From Flavobacteriaceae bacterium (GTDB lineage Bacteria; Bacteroidota; Bacteroidia; Flavobacteriales; Flavobacteriaceae), in assembly GCA_947448525.1 (NCBI GenBank), contig CANFNV010000008.1, forward strand, positions 31,706 through 95,705: a stretch of DNA of 64,000 nt, written 5' to 3'. This document shows positions 62,473-64,000 of this stretch, piece after piece (position 1 is the first letter of the stretch; every line of letters begins with the position of its first letter). The notes below the pieces were generated by a model that was given only the letters and a program-made list of their open reading frames with translations, had not been told where the DNA came from and made no database searches. Both the position numbers and the translations under genes were made by a program.

Positions 62473-63238
62473 AAATCCCAAAAACAGCACTAGAATTTTC
62501 TGTGGTAATTCGAGCAATTTCAACTACTGGAACATTATAAATTTCTGCTAATTTTTGAGCAACTAATAGGGTGTAACTGCTTTCGTTTCGTTTACCCCGA
62601 TGTGGAAACGGAGCCAAATAAGGTGAATCGGTTTCTAAAACAATATGTTTTAAATCGATATTTTTTAAGAATTGGTCAATTTTTCCGTTTTTGAATGTGG
62701 CCACCCCTCCTATTCCGAGTTTTAACCCTAAGGAAATGGCGCGTTCTGCTTGAACTAAATCTCCAGTAAAACAATGAAATATTCCGAATAAATCATTGGC
62801 TTTTTCGCTTTCTAAAACTTCAAAGGTTTCGTCAAAAGCATCACGACAATGGATGTTTATAGCTAATTGGTTTTTTTTAGCCAATTGAATTTGATGTTGA
62901 AAGACATATTGCTGTTCTTTTAAAAATGTTTTATCCCAAAATAAGTCCATCCCAATTTCACCAACAGCATAAAACTTTCTTTTGGCCAATTGGGCTTCTA
63001 CATGAGCCAGCTCTTCTAAATAATTTTCTTTCACATAGGTAGGATGCAACCCCATCATTAAGAATATATTTTCAGGAAATTGCGCTTCCAAATCATACAT
63101 CTTTTGCGTGTAGGTTGAATCGATTGCTGGAATAAAAAATCGGGACACCCCAATTTCAATGGCACGCTGAATCATTTCGTTGCGGTCTTCTTGATATTGA
63201 GAAGAATACAAATGGGTGTGGGTATCTGTGAGAATCAT
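62471..63238 (-). CDS. tatD: TatD-family DNase/hydrolase
   Basis: A 255-residue TIM-barrel metal hydrolase. Metal motifs: DTHTHLYS at the start, the glutamate in AVGEIGMDLFW near residue 93, NIHCRDAF near 130, IFHCFTG near 155 and ETDSPYLAP near 202. TatD proteins are Mg-dependent 3'-5' DNases in E. coli. Complete length. It is upstream of the acyltransferase on the same strand but separated by 62 bp with an 8-bp tgac-phased repeat. Confidence 0.95.
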   Translation of the reverse strand: MILTDTHTHLYSSQYQEDRNEMIQRAIEIGVSRFFIPAIDSTYTQKMYDLEAQFPENIFLMMGLHPTYVKENYLEELAHVEAQLAKRKFYAVGEIGMDLFWDKTFLKEQQYVFQHQIQLAKKNQLAINIHCRDAFDETFEVLESEKANDLFGIFHCFTGDLVQAERAISLGLKLGIGGVATFKNGKIDQFLKNIDLKHIVLETDSPYLAPFPHRGKRNESSYTLLVAQKLAEIYNVPVVEIARITTENSSAVFGI

Positions 63239-63411
63239 GATTGTTTTATTTCACTACAAAAGTAACAAAAAATAGCACGCTATAATTGAGATCGATGTAG
63301 CAGAACACTATAAACTAAGCTTATAAAAAAATTGCGGCAGTTTTCATAGAGTTTAGCCCGATTATCGATGCGGGAAAAGGTAAAAAATTGAAAGTTTAGA
63401 GCAAATTACAA

Positions 63412-63852
63412 TCACATTGATTTAATGACATAAGTGACCAATCCCCAAATTAGCAATTCATTTTCTTCGGTTACTTTAATGGGTTGGTAATTCGGATTTT
63501 CGGGCATTAAATACAAGCAGTCGTTTTCCAATTTTATTCTTTTTACAGTGAATTCGCCATCAATAAAACACACTGCAATTTTATTATTTTGCGGTTCCAA
63601 ACTTCTATCCACAATAAGAATATCCTTATCGCTGATTCCAGCATTTATCATAGAATTTCCTTTCACTTTTATATAAAAAGTCGCTAACGGATTTTTACAT
63701 AATTCTTTATTCAAATCGATATCATTTCCTAAAAAATCAGTTGCAGGCGATGGAAATCCAGCAGAAACTCCTTCTTTTATATACGGAATTCGGAGGTCAC
63801 TTTCAAAATCGGGACGATAAAACGTTAAAATAGGTTCTTTTTTTACAGACAT
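63412..63852 (-). CDS. umuD: UmuD-like translesion polymerase processing subunit
   Basis: A 146-residue LexA/UmuD-fold serine peptidase. The Ala-Gly cleavage site (SAGFPSP, residue 32-33), nucleophile Ser in VKGNSMINAGI near residue 80 and the lysine in GEFTVKRIK near 113 are intact. UmuD' activates the Y-family polymerase UmuC in the SOS response. Length fits (E. coli UmuD is 139). The stop of umuC overlaps its start by 10 bp, so here umuC comes first in the operon. Confidence 0.93.
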   Translation of the reverse strand: MSVKKEPILTFYRPDFESDLRIPYIKEGVSAGFPSPATDFLGNDIDLNKELCKNPLATFYIKVKGNSMINAGISDKDILIVDRSLEPQNNKIAVCFIDGEFTVKRIKLENDCLYLMPENPNYQPIKVTEENELLIWGLVTYVIKSM

Positions 63853-64000
63853 TTTATTTCTAGTATTTCCTTAAATTTTGTAGTATAATTCGGTGATAAA
63901 TGATTTTGTTTCATATTCCAAGTTACTTTTAAATCTTGCGATGCCAATTTTACTTTTCGGTCGCCAATCTTTGCATTTATAATATCCATTGCTTTCATCA
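63843..64000 (-). CDS. umuC: UmuC 3' end (truncated by the window)
   Basis: A partial frame with 51 visible codons plus the stop at 63843-63845. The C-terminal residues read MDIINAKIGDRKVKLASQDL and then WNMKQNHLSPNYTTKFKEI, which is the typical UmuC C-terminus (a conserved basic stretch ending LSPxYTT). It is too short for automated detection. It enters from beyond the window edge, and its stop lies within the first codons of umuD, so the two are one transcript in the order umuC-umuD. Confidence 0.85.
   Translation of the reverse strand, partial: MKAMDIINAKIGDRKVKLASQDLKVTWNMKQNHLSPNYTTKFKEILEIKCL

Noticed and set aside
1..64000. Mobile elements, CRISPR arrays, prophage or integrase genes
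   Set aside because: No transposase, integrase, phage structural gene or regularly spaced direct repeats with unique spacers were seen. The heptamer arrays are contiguous, not spaced.

Overview
The window is a stretch of chromosome from a low-GC member of the Bacteroidota, almost certainly Flavobacterium or a close relative in the Flavobacteriaceae. The evidence is the type IX secretion and gliding protein SprA, a RemB-like gliding protein, three proteins with C-terminal type A sorting domains, signal peptides that end in A-Q, an alternative complex III operon followed by an aa3-type oxidase, and many promoters with the Bacteroidota -7 element TAnnTTTG. No phage, insertion sequence, CRISPR array, rRNA or plasmid gene was seen, so this is core chromosome with a few accessory surface-protein genes.

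Layout. 1-4.4 kb: bioB, then a minus-strand trio (LpxH-like phosphoesterase, MurG-like glycosyltransferase, GH1 glycosidase). 4.8-7.4 kb: a secreted LamG protein and a kelch/transmembrane/possible-HTH protein. 7.4-14.8 kb: GH3-family adenylating enzyme, DUF2797 protein, tsaB, a TolC/adaptor efflux pair and a DUF4403 lipoprotein. 14.8-20 kb: an assembly and subunit block for the terminal oxidase (heme O synthase CyoE, two subunit III genes, subunit IV, a cysteine-less SCO-like protein, a true SCO protein, DUF420, a small Cys-rich membrane protein). 20-23 kb: remB-like gene and deoC. 23-33 kb: an accessory surface locus with a TonB-dependent receptor, a secreted DOMON protein and a 1975-residue repeat protein, the last two with T9SS tails. 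33-46.5 kb: vanZ-like gene, gcvH, sprA, ruvA, malic enzyme, queG, ruvB. 46.5-58.2 kb: an operon in the transcription order actA-actB-actC-actD-actE-actF-coxB-coxA, with a two-box promoter before actA and a terminator after coxA. 58.4-64 kb: SPOR protein, membrane protein, beta-barrel protein, tRNA-Ser(GGA), asparaginase, acyltransferase, tatD, umuD and the 3' end of umuC.

The genes work together mainly in two systems. The first is respiration: menaquinol is oxidised by alternative complex III, electrons pass to the aa3 oxidase, and the 14.8-20 kb block supplies its remaining subunits, heme and copper delivery. The second is surface display and gliding: SprA is the type IX translocon, and the LamG, DOMON and giant repeat proteins are its likely cargo.

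I did not find a clear new multi-gene system. The most unusual signals are a signal peptide that appears to be built from two arrays of 7-bp repeats (14943-15028), the kelch/transmembrane/HTH-like protein, the TonB receptor-DOMON-giant adhesin locus, and a SCO-like protein with no cysteine. Several gene starts are set here by promoter position or by internal ATGs, not by the longest reading frame.
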